The notes under the pieces: generated by a model
The model's input: the letters and a program-made list of their open reading frames with translations, nothing else
What the model was told of the DNA's origin: nothing
Databases searched by the model: none
Source: an uncultured Spirochaetales bacterium
Lineage (GTDB): Bacteria > Spirochaetota > Spirochaetia > Sphaerochaetales > Sphaerochaetaceae
Direction of reading: 5' to 3'
Assembly: GCA_944392695.1 (NCBI GenBank)
Contig: CALXXN010000002.1
Coordinates: 62,001 to 126,000 of the forward strand
Length of the DNA stretch: 64,000 bases
Translations under genes and position numbers: made by a program
In this document: positions 45,310 through 53,976 of the stretch, one piece after another
How positions within the stretch are numbered: position 1 is the stretch's first letter
Layout: each line of letters starts with the position of its first letter

Positions 45310-46560
45310 TCACATTCCTCCTTTGTTCATCAGTTTCTCAAGAATGACATAGCACAGCATTGAGACGGCGATTCCGTTCACAGGGCCGATGAAGAAAACT
45401 ACGACATTCCCCGTCACATAAGCCACGACAGCACCTACGACGAAGGCGATGATCCCTGGAAGATACCATCCTTCTTTCTGGACAAGGTTTTCCTTCCTCC
45501 CCTTTCCCAGCACCCAATACGATGCGATCATCACTCCCGCGATTGGTGGGATGAGCGCGCTGAGGACATTGAGGAAGAACTCGAAGCGGGAAAGCAGACC
45601 TGCGGCGGCGAGCACCGTCCCAAGCACACCAGCAACGGCACATGAGACCCTGAACCTGTCCTCACCAAAACCAAACAGGTTCGATACTGCCAGGCCCCCG
45701 CTGTAGGCATTAGTGACATTCGTTGTCCAGGTGGCAAGGACCAGGGCGACGAGACCGAGCGCTGGCACGCCGACAGCGGCCAGCACAAGGGAGATGTCAT
45801 ACTGGCCAGTCACAATCGAAAGGACCGCGCCTACAAGCATCATGACCATGCCAGAAGGGAAGACCCCTAGGATAGTGCTTTTGACCACATCTTTCCGACT
45901 TGCCGCATAGCGGGAATAGTCACCACTGATGACGCCACCAAGGGCGAAGGATGCGACGACCATGCTCACTGCTGATATGAACGGAAGCCGGGACTGTGGC
46001 GTGAAGGCCTTCATCACAGCCAGGCCATCACCTGAGAATGCGAGTATCATGCTGTATACAAGTACGACCACAAGTGCCGGCACAGCGATATAGTTGAGTA
46101 TTTTCAGCCCATTGTAGCCATATACAGCTGTCAGCAACATGACAATCCCCCAGAACACGCTCGAAAGCCATACGGGGATCTCAAAGCCTGTGAAACTGGC
46201 GATCATTGATGAGAAAGACTCCCCACAGACAGCACTCTGGATTCCGAACCAGCCGACACAGGCTATGGCGAGCATGAGGCTGATTATGAACTGGGCCCCC
46301 TTTCTTCCAAGCACTGAAGCAGCCATGGACACTGTAGGAAGCCCTGTGTCACAGCTTTCCATGCCAATGAGGCACATGTAGGCACAGACAATCCCATAGC
46401 CGACCAGGACGGCCAGCACCACATTCCCCAGGCTCAGGCCTGTCCCAATCACGCCCCCTATCATCAGGCAGGGGATGCAGATCATGCTCCCAGTCCACAC
46501 GAAAGCAAGTGATAGCCAGCTTTGCCTTTCACTTTCCTTGATTTCATACCTGTCTTCCAT
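45310..46560 (-). CDS. NCS1-type cytosine/ureide permease
   Basis: A 416-residue transporter with 12 helices like CodB/PucI. It starts with SWLSLAFVWTGSMICIPCLM and shows VGYGIVCAYMCLIGM, IACVGWFGIQSAVCG and GGVISGDYSRYA, as in cytosine permeases. The uptake partner of the operon probably imports a cyclic amide, purine or hydantoin for the two enzymes downstream. It is the first gene; GGAGGTG lies 7 bases before the ATG. A promoter and an inverted repeat lie upstream. Confidence 0.88.
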   Translation of the reverse strand: MEDRYEIKESERQSWLSLAFVWTGSMICIPCLMIGGVIGTGLSLGNVVLAVLVGYGIVCAYMCLIGMESCDTGLPTVSMAASVLGRKGAQFIISLMLAIACVGWFGIQSAVCGESFSSMIASFTGFEIPVWLSSVFWGIVMLLTAVYGYNGLKILNYIAVPALVVVLVYSMILAFSGDGLAVMKAFTPQSRLPFISAVSMVVASFALGGVISGDYSRYAASRKDVVKSTILGVFPSGMVMMLVGAVLSIVTGQYDISLVLAAVGVPALGLVALVLATWTTNVTNAYSGGLAVSNLFGFGEDRFRVSCAVAGVLGTVLAAAGLLSRFEFFLNVLSALIPPIAGVMIASYWVLGKGRKENLVQKEGWYLPGIIAFVVGAVVAYVTGNVVVFFIGPVNGIAVSMLCYVILEKLMNKGGM

Positions 46561-46587
46561 GATGACACCTCCATCTGGTTTGGGTTG

Positions 46588-46617
46588 AGTATAGATTCAT
46601 GATGAAAGTCTTTTCAT
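46588..46617 (-). promoter_or_regulatory. Permease-operon promoter with inverted repeat
   Basis: Minus strand -10 TATACT at 46588-46593; the -35 position holds TGAAAA, a poor match. Over spacer and -35 lies the perfect palindrome ATGAAAGTCTTTTCAT (46602-46617). It is a good candidate binding site for the nearby PucR protein. From 46618 to 46931 only a GC hairpin and the promoter of the next gene are seen. Confidence 0.4.
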
Positions 46618-46734
46618 TGGCATAAATTACAAATTCGCAACACACTTCTTTGTCCAAAAGGACAAAAGCATGTGCGCAAGTCTCTTCCTGGAATCCTGCA
46701 AAGTCCTCATGCGATGAGCACCACGGGAATGAAA

Positions 46735-46762
46735 GGTGGCGTCCTCAGGGATGGACGCCACC
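46735..46762. repeat. GC-rich 10-bp inverted repeat
   Basis: GGTGGCGTCC and GGACGCCACC flank an 8-base loop. There is no T run on either strand, so it is not a standard terminator. It lies between the permease promoter and the next gene's promoter. Confidence 0.5.
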
Positions 46763-46897
46763 AGGGGGAGGTAGGGAAAGGACTGAGGCAGGCCAGTGTA
46801 GGAAAAGGGTGTGTGTATTGGAGTCTGCGGCCCGCTCCTGACCAGTCCTTGCTTATCTATTACCCCATAGGCCGCAAAAGTGTTCCAAACGTCCTCG

Positions 46898-46926
46898 TTG
46901 CCCATCATGAAGCACTGGAATATAAT
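46898..46926 (+). promoter_or_regulatory. Promoter of the gene at 46932
   Basis: TTGCCC, exactly 17 bases and a perfect TATAAT, which ends 5 bases before the ATG. There is no Shine-Dalgarno: a leaderless message is likely. Confidence 0.6.
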
Positions 46927-46931
46927 CCCAG

Positions 46932-47723
46932 ATGACCATGAAGAGAGCACCTGTGACAGTCTTCCTACTAGCCGTCATCCTTACGGCCTTGCATGCCGAG
47001 GGGCTCTTCTCCAACTACGACTTCACCTTCTACAAGACCGTGAGCGAGTCACTTGCAATCCAGGACAGCTCGAGCATAGGGCTCGACTACACAGGCTTCG
47101 GCTTCATCGGAGAAAGCAGGACCAACGGCCTTTTCGTCAGGCTTGGCTTCCAAGTCCCCTACTCTACATTGGAGAACGTCCTGTACGGAGAAGACGCCAC
47201 GCTTGATGATGACGACTTCACGCTGACGACAGGCCAGGATGCGGACGTGTTTGAGAACGAATACCGGTTCACCGTCCTGCTTGGTCCCGCGCTCCGCTAT
47301 GTCTGGTCGGCTTCCTTCGATGCCTACGCAGGCATTGGCTTGAAACTCGAAGAAGACATCAGCATGCTCGCAAGCGGACGTGGAGGCTGGAGCAACAACA
47401 GCTACTCGACCTACCTGGCCCTCGATTTCGATATCGGGTTCAAGTTCAACCTGGAGCAGAACACCTCCTGCAGGATCGGCATCTATGGCACATTCGAGTT
47501 GATGAGCTACACTTACAGCACGACATCAATCAATGGCGATATACAGAGTGATACAGACAACGTACACTTGAACATAATCGCAAGCGGCAACAGCCGCAGT
47601 CCTCTTGAAGCGGTGGGCTACATATCACTGGGCAAGACATTCTCAAGCGCCATGAGGCCTGTCTACTACCGCTATGAGACAACCTCCCCTGTGCTTGGAC
47701 AGGGCACTCTTGTGGAAATCTGA
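46932..47723 (+). CDS. Putative outer-membrane beta-barrel protein
   Basis: A 263-residue protein with a signal peptide (MTMKRAPVTVFLLAVILTALHA). It shows barrel-like amphipathic strands: FSNYDFTFYKTVSES, FVRLGFQVPYSTL, EYRFTVLLGPALRYVW, FDAYAGIGLKLEE, STYLALDFDIGFKFNL, CRIGIYGTFELMSYTY. It ends VGYISLGKTFSSAM and a short tail. The pattern is like spirochaete outer-membrane proteins of unknown role. It is a single gene with its own promoter, and ends 74 bases before the next gene. Confidence 0.65.
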   Translation: MTMKRAPVTVFLLAVILTALHAEGLFSNYDFTFYKTVSESLAIQDSSSIGLDYTGFGFIGESRTNGLFVRLGFQVPYSTLENVLYGEDATLDDDDFTLTTGQDADVFENEYRFTVLLGPALRYVWSASFDAYAGIGLKLEEDISMLASGRGGWSNNSYSTYLALDFDIGFKFNLEQNTSCRIGIYGTFELMSYTYSTTSINGDIQSDTDNVHLNIIASGNSRSPLEAVGYISLGKTFSSAMRPVYYRYETTSPVLGQGTLVEI

Positions 47724-47797
47724 GCCAACTGTCTTGGAAAAAGCTCCACGACGCCCTATCTTTATAAATGCAAAGAGAAAACATCAGGAGGAGCTTC

Positions 47798-48079
47798 ATG
47801 GCCACAACACTCACAACCAATGAGGAAGTCTATGACTTCATCGGCGAGCTTGCGATAGCTCTTTATTCGAAGAAGATCCAGATCTCACTGGAATCACTGC
47901 GCTCCATACTCGCAGACAGGGGCAAGGACTACAACAACAACCGGGGCATGGCATCTGGTGTAAGCGCCGCCTACCGCCGTTGGAAGGACAAGGACCCTGT
48001 CGTCTATCATGCGATTGCCTACACCTACACCGACAAGGATGGCAACCTCGCCTGGGACAACAAGGGCACGACAATCTGA
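47798..48079 (+). CDS. Small cytoplasmic protein, unknown
   Basis: 93 residues from ATG 47798, which has AGGAGGAG 7 bases upstream; the frame is open upstream to an ATG at 47768 without support. A helical first half (NEEVYDFIGELAIALYS, SLESLRSILADRG) is followed by RGMASGVSAAYRRWKDKDPVV and a short aromatic tail. No family is recognised. It is followed by a strong terminator. Confidence 0.6.
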   Translation: MATTLTTNEEVYDFIGELAIALYSKKIQISLESLRSILADRGKDYNNNRGMASGVSAAYRRWKDKDPVVYHAIAYTYTDKDGNLAWDNKGTTI

Positions 48080-48092
48080 AAGATGGTCACCG

Positions 48093-48118
48093 AGGCCGCA
48101 GGAATGCGGCCTTTCTTA
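48093..48118 (+). terminator. Terminator of the small gene at 47798
   Basis: AGGCCGCA/TGCGGCCT stem with GGAA loop and TTCTTAT after it. Confidence 0.85.
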
Positions 48119-48166
48119 TATCATCCACTCACCAGGTCCTCTTGGTTGATGGCTTGGGGAATAGTG

Positions 48167-48193
48167 AGGGCCAGCCCGCTTTGGACTGGCCCT
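48167..48193. terminator. Hairpin after the efflux operon
   Basis: AGGGCCAG/CTGGCCCT with an 11-base loop, 27 bases beyond the RND stop on the minus strand. No T run, so the role as terminator is uncertain. Confidence 0.45.
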
Positions 48194-48219
48194 TCGCCAT
48201 CATCTGAGGCGATGGAGGA

Positions 48220-51200
48220 TCAAAGGTAATCGTCGATCAGGTCCATCTTCCTCATGTCATACTCACGCAGCTGGTTCTCCAAGGTGTCTGGATCGTCGAA
48301 TCTGGCCTCCCTCCTCTTGTTGAAGATGTAGTAGAGGACCGGGGAGAGCAGGAGCGTCAGGAAGGCGCCTGTCGTGATACCACCAACGAAGGTCAATGCG
48401 ATTGGCTGCATCATCTCTGCACCATCCCCTGGGAAGAAGGCCATCGGAATCAGGCCGAGGATTGTCGTCAAGGTCGTCATCAGGATGGGCCTCAGCCTTG
48501 AGCGGGCCGCTGAGAGACAGGCCTCGCGTACAGGGACCTTGTTCCTGACAAGGCGGTTGATGCAGTCGACCAGGACGATGCCGTTGTTAACGACGACACC
48601 AATCAAGGAGATGATGCCTACGATGCTCATGATCGAGAAGTCCTGTCCATAGATCACGTGTATGGCGACGACGCCAATCAGGAGCAGCGGGATCGTGATG
48701 AAGACGATCAGCGGGTTCAACAACGACTCGAACTGGGCGGCCATGACAGCGTAGACGAGGAAGAGCGCCAGGAGGACGACCATGACCAGGGTCGGAATGT
48801 AGTCGGCGAACATGCTCATCTCACCAGACTGGACCAGGGTGACGCCATCTGGGATGACGAGGTGGTCGGCAAGCGCCTGGTCTACCAGAACCTGGACCTC
48901 GCTTGCACTGTGGCCTTCGGCAAGTCCACCTGTGATGTTGTTGACTCGCCTTCCATCCTCACGGAGGATCGTCCTCGGGCTGGAGGTGTACTCGAAGTCC
49001 GCAATCGTATAGAGCGGCACGAGGCCACCATTGCCCTGGACCATCAAGGAGAGGACATCATCAGGAGTCCTGATCGCACCTGTCTCGAACTTGATGTCGA
49101 GGTCGTAGGTGTCACCGGAGTGGACAGCTGTCAACTCACTGATCTGGTTCTGGCTGAAGGCACCGGCGATTGTCGTGGCAATCTCGCTGTTGGAGATGCC
49201 AAGCGACTGGGCGAGTTCCTTGTCGACCTTGAGGCTGAGGCGTGGCGCGCCATCATCAAGGTCGCTGTCGACATCGATGACCTGTGGTACGTACTCGGCC
49301 AGGATCGCCTGGATGTCATTGCTGACCTGCATGGCAAGCTCAGAGGAGTCGGAGTGGATCTCGATGTCGATCGCGTTAGCACCACCCATGCTGTTACCAT
49401 AGTTGAAGATCCAGGTCGCACCCACATCCTCTGCGGCGAGGGGACGGATCATCGAGGTGACTTCGCTTGCCGAGTAGGTCTGCTCTGTGATCTCAGGCAG
49501 TTCTATCGTGATGCTGCCTGTGTTGGAGGAACCGACAGAGAGCGATATGTTCTCATAACTGTCCTCTGGCAATGTCGCCAGGATGCGGTCCTGCATGTTG
49601 AAGAGGTATTCGGCGGTGACGGAGTTGTCAGTACCAGCAGGCAATGTCAGGCTGATGCTGACCTGGTCGTCTGTCGTCATCGGAGGGTAGAGGCTGAAGC
49701 CCATGCGGCTGAACTGGGTGATCGACAGCAGCAGGAGGAGCACCAGGAAGACAATGAGGAGCATCTTATGCGAGAGACAGTAGTCGAGGACGCGGACATA
49801 GCCGTTCTTCAGCCTCTCCTCCGCCCTGGCGCAGAAGTCGTCAATCCCCTTCAGGAGGCGGTTCTTCAGTGGCTTCTGCGTACGTGTGTTGATCTTAAGT
49901 ATGCTGCCACAGAGTGCCGGGACCAGGGTCACGGCGACGAAGAGTGAGCTGATCAAGGAGATACAGACCGTGATGATCATGTCCTGGAACATGATGCCGA
50001 ACATCTCAAGGTCGTTCTTGTAGATCAGCATGGGAAGGAAGACACAGACCGTGGTCAAGGTCGACGCCGTGATGGCGGCGAACATGTTCTTGCTGCCGAG
50101 TATGGCGGCTATAGCGCTCTTCTCACCACTTTGGCGGATCGTGTAGGTGTTCTCCAGGATACAGATCGAGGCATCGACGATCATGCCGATTCCAAGGATC
50201 AGCCCTGCCATGGTCATCATGTTGATCGAGAGGTCGAAGATGGCCATGAGCATCAGTGTGATCAGGATGCAGATCGGCATCGAGAGTGAGATGATCAGCG
50301 TCGTCTTGATGCCACGCAGGAAGAGGAAGATAATCAAGGCCGCCAGCAAGACACCTTGGTAGGCGCTGTTGTAGACCTCGTCCATCGTATCGGAGATCAT
50401 CTGTGTCGAGTCGTTCTGCAGTGTCAACGTGACACCGACAGGCAGCTGTTCGATGATGCCATCGAGCTCATCGTAGACATTGCTTGCGACACGGGTCTCG
50501 CTGTAATCGGACTCGGCTGAGATCATCAAGGAGATGACACGCTCGCCATTGTAATAGGAACGCCTTGAGGAGCTGTCGTCCTCGAGGGCGATCGTGGCGA
50601 CATCACCAAGGCGGACGGTACGGCTGCCATCTGTGTAGATGACAGTGTCCTCGATATCCTCAAGCGAGGTATAGCGGCCATCGAGGACCATGGTGTAGTT
50701 CATCGTACCCGTCTCAAGGTCGCCCATGGTCTCCTGGACCTCGCTTCCCGTGACAGCTGCAGTGACTGTGGAGAGTGGCAGGCCGTAGGAGTAGAGCTTC
50801 GCAGGGTCGACCGAGATGACATAGGTCATCGAGGAACCACCGAAGACATCGACATTGCCAACACCTTCGACACGCTCGAAGAGGGGCGCGATCGTGTTCT
50901 CAGCGATGTCCTGGAGCTCGTTGAGGGTATAGCCATCGCCTGTGACCATGAAGCTCATGACCTGTGAGGAGGATGACATGATGCTGTTCAGGTTCAACAC
51001 CTGGGTGTCCTCGACGAAGTCAGGCAGCATCCTTGTGATGCGGCTGACCGCGGCATGGACATCATCAGCGGCGCTGTCGATGTCAGTACCATAGTCGAAC
51101 TGAAGGACGACAAGGCAGCTGCCTTCTGAGCACTGTGTCGTCATCGTGTTCAGGTTCTCCATCGAGGAGAGCACGGTCTCAAGGGTCTCAGCGACGCTTG

Positions 51201-51381
51201 TCTCGATTTCATCGGGGCTTGCCGAACCGCAGTCGACCATGACGGTGACGACTGGCATCTCGACATCAGGGATCAGCTCGATATCGAGCTGGGGTATGAA
51301 GACGATGGCGATGACGCAGATCAGTACATAGACCATCGTCATCAGCACTGGCCGTCTTACAGACAGTTCAGATAATGTCAT
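48220..51381 (-). CDS. RND efflux transporter, AcrB/MdtB family
   Basis: A 1053-residue inner-membrane pump driven by protons. It begins SVRRPVLMTMVYVLICVIAI and has the AcrB layout: 12 helices in two repeats, each with a large periplasmic domain. In helix 4 the region LILGIGMIVDASICILENTY carries the acidic pair-forming Asp typical of proton-coupled pumps; the second half repeats the layout with IGVVVNNGIVLVDCINRL. It is the third gene of tolC-MFP-RND. The Shine-Dalgarno GGGGAGG overlaps the adaptor stop. The substrate is unknown; the HAE1-like family is suggested. If the adaptor gene is dead, the pump may not work. Confidence 0.93.
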   Translation of the reverse strand: MTLSELSVRRPVLMTMVYVLICVIAIVFIPQLDIELIPDVEMPVVTVMVDCGSASPDEIETSVAETLETVLSSMENLNTMTTQCSEGSCLVVLQFDYGTDIDSAADDVHAAVSRITRMLPDFVEDTQVLNLNSIMSSSSQVMSFMVTGDGYTLNELQDIAENTIAPLFERVEGVGNVDVFGGSSMTYVISVDPAKLYSYGLPLSTVTAAVTGSEVQETMGDLETGTMNYTMVLDGRYTSLEDIEDTVIYTDGSRTVRLGDVATIALEDDSSSRRSYYNGERVISLMISAESDYSETRVASNVYDELDGIIEQLPVGVTLTLQNDSTQMISDTMDEVYNSAYQGVLLAALIIFLFLRGIKTTLIISLSMPICILITLMLMAIFDLSINMMTMAGLILGIGMIVDASICILENTYTIRQSGEKSAIAAILGSKNMFAAITASTLTTVCVFLPMLIYKNDLEMFGIMFQDMIITVCISLISSLFVAVTLVPALCGSILKINTRTQKPLKNRLLKGIDDFCARAEERLKNGYVRVLDYCLSHKMLLIVFLVLLLLLSITQFSRMGFSLYPPMTTDDQVSISLTLPAGTDNSVTAEYLFNMQDRILATLPEDSYENISLSVGSSNTGSITIELPEITEQTYSASEVTSMIRPLAAEDVGATWIFNYGNSMGGANAIDIEIHSDSSELAMQVSNDIQAILAEYVPQVIDVDSDLDDGAPRLSLKVDKELAQSLGISNSEIATTIAGAFSQNQISELTAVHSGDTYDLDIKFETGAIRTPDDVLSLMVQGNGGLVPLYTIADFEYTSSPRTILREDGRRVNNITGGLAEGHSASEVQVLVDQALADHLVIPDGVTLVQSGEMSMFADYIPTLVMVVLLALFLVYAVMAAQFESLLNPLIVFITIPLLLIGVVAIHVIYGQDFSIMSIVGIISLIGVVVNNGIVLVDCINRLVRNKVPVREACLSAARSRLRPILMTTLTTILGLIPMAFFPGDGAEMMQPIALTFVGGITTGAFLTLLLSPVLYYIFNKRREARFDDPDTLENQLREYDMRKMDLIDDYL

Positions 51382-51392
51382 CTAGACCTCCC

Positions 51393-52331
51393 CTACCCGA
51401 CGATGCTGACAGAAGTTCCATCAACGACTGTGCCAGAGGTGATGACCTGGTCACCTTCCGAGAGGCCTTCACTGACCGCGGCCTCCTGGCTGTCAGAGGC
51501 GAGTACGGTGACAGCTGTTTGTGTGGCGACACCATCCTTGACGACATAGACATAAGCCTCCCCTCCACTGCGGTTGACCGCTGATGCGGGGATGACGATC
51601 ACGTCATCATAGGTCGCGCTGACGACATCCATGGTCACGAAGTCGCCTTCCTTGAGGCCTTCAGTCCCACCTACGACTTCGAACTCAAGGTCGACAGTGC
51701 GTGTGGCCTAGTTGATCTGGAGTGCTATATAACTCAGGACCGCCTCATAAGACTGGCCGTTGGAGGCGCTTGTGAACGAAGCACGTCCACCAAGTGCAAG
51801 CTGGCCTGCCCTGTTCGATCCAATCGAGGCATCGACGGAGAGCTGGCGGTCAGTGTAGATGGTCATGATGGGTGTCGCTGTTGAGACAGTCGTACCGACG
51901 AGGCTGTCGATGCTGGTCACGATGCCACCCTGGGCGGCGGTGACAGGACTGGCCTCATAGACCTGGCCTGGGCGGGATGCGTTGACATAGGCGACGACCT
52001 GACCGGCCTCGACACGGTCACCACGCTTCACCAGGACCTCTGTCAGGGTGCCTGAGACCTCGCTCATGACAGAAAGGTCCCCACGGTCTGCGACAACCTG
52101 GCCATAGACACGGGTGAGCTGGTCATAGCTTCCCGATGTGGCGGTAGTAACAGAGACATTGACGGAAGTGTTTTCCTGGGTGCTTGGTGCATAGCTGACC
52201 GCTTCCTCCGGGGAAAGCAGGCGATAGCCCACCACCACGGCTAGGGCGACACAGATCAGCGTCAATATGATTGTGGAAATCTTCGAGACAATGCCCTCAC
52301 GGAGCTTGTTTTCCTTGTCTGACATGGTCAA
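51393..52331 (-). pseudogene. RND efflux adaptor (MFP) with in-frame amber stop
   Basis: A periplasmic adaptor of 312 codons with a TAG at 51708-51710. The frame continues unbroken after it: the residues before (SYIALQIN) and after (ATRTVDLEFEVVGG) join into one continuous beta-barrel domain. CAG to TAG is the simplest cause, as NQATRTV is family-like. The first part has a membrane anchor (about 18-36) and the lipoyl-like DLSVMSEVSGTLTEVLVKR; the tail ends VTSGTVVDGTSVSIVG. The start is TTG 52331, with AAGGAG 5 bases upstream, or ATG 52325. It overlaps tolC by 4 bases. The downstream part could restart at ATG 51638, but a split protein is doubtful. Confidence 0.85.
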
Positions 52332-53665
52332 CTGTTCTCCTTGTATTGTGATTCAAGCGCATCCAGGTCCACGTCCAGGAGGGATGCGAGGTCATAAGCC
52401 GTACTTATATAGCTGTATTTGGCGTTCACGAGTGAAAGCTGCGAGGTGTAAAGGGAGGTCCTGGCACTGTTGAGGTCGGACAGGGAGAGCTGGCCCGCAT
52501 CATAGGCCGCTTTGGAAAGGTCGTAGCTTTCCTGGGCCACGTCGAGGCTGGCCTGGGCGAGCTTCGCATCATCCTCTGCAGCTGATAGCTGCTGGAGGGA
52601 GGACTCGATTCCTGTCATGAGGCTGTCCTTGGCATCCTGGAGGCTGAGCTTGGCCTGGGTGAGGGAGTCCTGGGCGTTCTTGACAGCGACATCTCCTGAG
52701 GAACTGGGTATCCAGGATGAGATGGGGATGGACATCGACACCGTGACAGATGCGTTGTCCCCGTAATTGCGGCCATTGTAGGAGACAGCATCCTTGTTGA
52801 CACCGAAGCTGTACCCCGCGGACACCGAGAGTGTCGGCCAATAAGAGGAGGCCTTGGTGGAGCTGAGTCCAGCACTGGCAGATGCCACCCCTGCCTCAGC
52901 TGTCCTCAAGGCAAGCGTACCTGCGGCGTGATCATCGTAGAGCGTCTGGGCATCAGGGAGGTCCATGTAGGTCACATCCCCCACTTCCTCGACGACGAAA
53001 TCACCTTCGAGTCCTGTCAGGGAGCGTAGTGTGATTTCTGCAAGACGCAGGCTGCCCTGCTGGCTTGAAAGCGAGCCTTGGGCGGAGAGGAGGTTGTACT
53101 TGGCCTGGCTCAGGGCGAGGCTTGTGGCCTGGCCTGCATCGTATGCCGCCTGGACCGAATCCAGTTCCTCCTGGGAGAGCCTCACGTTCTCCTCGCTCAC
53201 ACGCACGGCCTCGTACATGGCACCAAGGTTGAAATAAGCGTCGATGACACTGTCCTCCACGCTCTTCGTGCTTGATTCAGCTGCGAGATAGGCCAATGAG
53301 CGGGCAGCTTCCTTGACATGCAGCGAGGTGAAATCAGTGGATGCCATCTCCCAGTTGATACCCAGGCTGGCACTTCCAGACCAGGAGCCTGACATGTCGA
53401 CAAGGCTGCCGGTGCCACCAACGCTGCCGGTGCCACCAACGCTGCCAGTGAGGTATAGGTCCGGGATGAAGTCCGTGGCGCTGTCATTGCTCCGCAGCGT
53501 CTGCTGCAAGGTGAGTGACGCGCTCTGAAGGTCGATGTTCTTCGCCGCCGCGCTCTCCAAGGCCTCGTCCAAGGACACTGTCCTTACAGCCTCCCCTTCA
53601 GCTGCGGCCAATGGGGAGAGGACGAGGAGAAGGAGAAGGACAGCGTAAAGGGCTTTGTGATACAA
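52328..53665 (-). CDS. TolC-like outer-membrane efflux protein
   Basis: A 445-residue outer-membrane channel protein. The start is TTG 53665: AGGAGG stands 5 bases before it; the longer frame begins inside the leader. Signal: LYAVLLLLLVLSPLAAA. The OEP domains are clear: TVSLDEALESAAAKN, the coiled-coil stretches SQEELDSVQAAYDAGQAT and SYDLSKAAYDAGQLSLSDL, both repeats ending in the NSARTSLY-like motif. Around residue 75-86 the sequence GSVGGTGSVGGTGS comes from an 18-base tandem DNA repeat. First gene of the efflux operon; the 300 bases upstream show no sure promoter. Confidence 0.9.
   Translation of the reverse strand: MYHKALYAVLLLLLVLSPLAAAEGEAVRTVSLDEALESAAAKNIDLQSASLTLQQTLRSNDSATDFIPDLYLTGSVGGTGSVGGTGSLVDMSGSWSGSASLGINWEMASTDFTSLHVKEAARSLAYLAAESSTKSVEDSVIDAYFNLGAMYEAVRVSEENVRLSQEELDSVQAAYDAGQATSLALSQAKYNLLSAQGSLSSQQGSLRLAEITLRSLTGLEGDFVVEEVGDVTYMDLPDAQTLYDDHAAGTLALRTAEAGVASASAGLSSTKASSYWPTLSVSAGYSFGVNKDAVSYNGRNYGDNASVTVSMSIPISSWIPSSSGDVAVKNAQDSLTQAKLSLQDAKDSLMTGIESSLQQLSAAEDDAKLAQASLDVAQESYDLSKAAYDAGQLSLSDLNSARTSLYTSQLSLVNAKYSYISTAYDLASLLDVDLDALESQYKENS
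53405..53440 (-). repeat. 18-base tandem repeat inside tolC
   Basis: Two perfect units GCTGCCGGTGCCACCAAC (plus strand) and the beginning of a third (GCTGCC). They code for GSVGGT units, a likely slippage site; the frame is kept because the unit is a multiple of three. Confidence 0.8.
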
Positions 53666-53931
53666 GATGTCCTCCTCGTAATCGGTCTTGTCTTTGTAGA
53701 CATAAGATGCCAAAGCAATATGTCCGGGAGGCCAAACATGTGAGGAGCTTCATTGTATCTTGGTAAAGAAATATGTATTCACCCGCCCGGGAGCACACAC
53801 AACCCACACATAGGGGCCATGATGGGCATCAAATGACCCAGATGGTGCGCTTCACGCTGTCATGCACGTGTTTACAACTGTGGGCAGTATGGAGGATGGA
53901 GGAAAGAGACGGATCTGAGGGTAAGCAAAAA

Positions 53932-53956
53932 GAGACCACCTCGGCGAGGTGGCCTC
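53932..53956 (-). terminator. Terminator of the pit-phoU-like operon
   Basis: CCACCTC/GAGGTGG stem with a 3-base loop, extended by GAG/CTC beyond a mismatch. On the minus strand CTCTTTTTGC follows. The space 53666-53931 between this and tolC shows no gene. Confidence 0.85.
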
Positions 53957-53976
53957 ATGTCTTGGACCAGGGTGGA

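Noticed and set aside
48167-48193. Strong terminator of the RND operon
   Set aside because: The stem is stable but no T run follows on either strand, so I list it only as a weak candidate.
51393-51638. A separate 81-residue protein at the end of the efflux adaptor gene
   Set aside because: It is in the same frame as the upstream part, continues the family sequence without a gap and has no Shine-Dalgarno; one stop codon explains the split.
51708-51710. Pyrrolysine or another recoded amino acid at the TAG
   Set aside because: No sign of a pyl system, and the position falls in an ordinary adaptor domain where Gln fits.
53401-53460. CRISPR-like repeat
   Set aside because: Only two perfect 18-base units without spacers, inside a coding frame; no other repeat-spacer pattern was found in the window.
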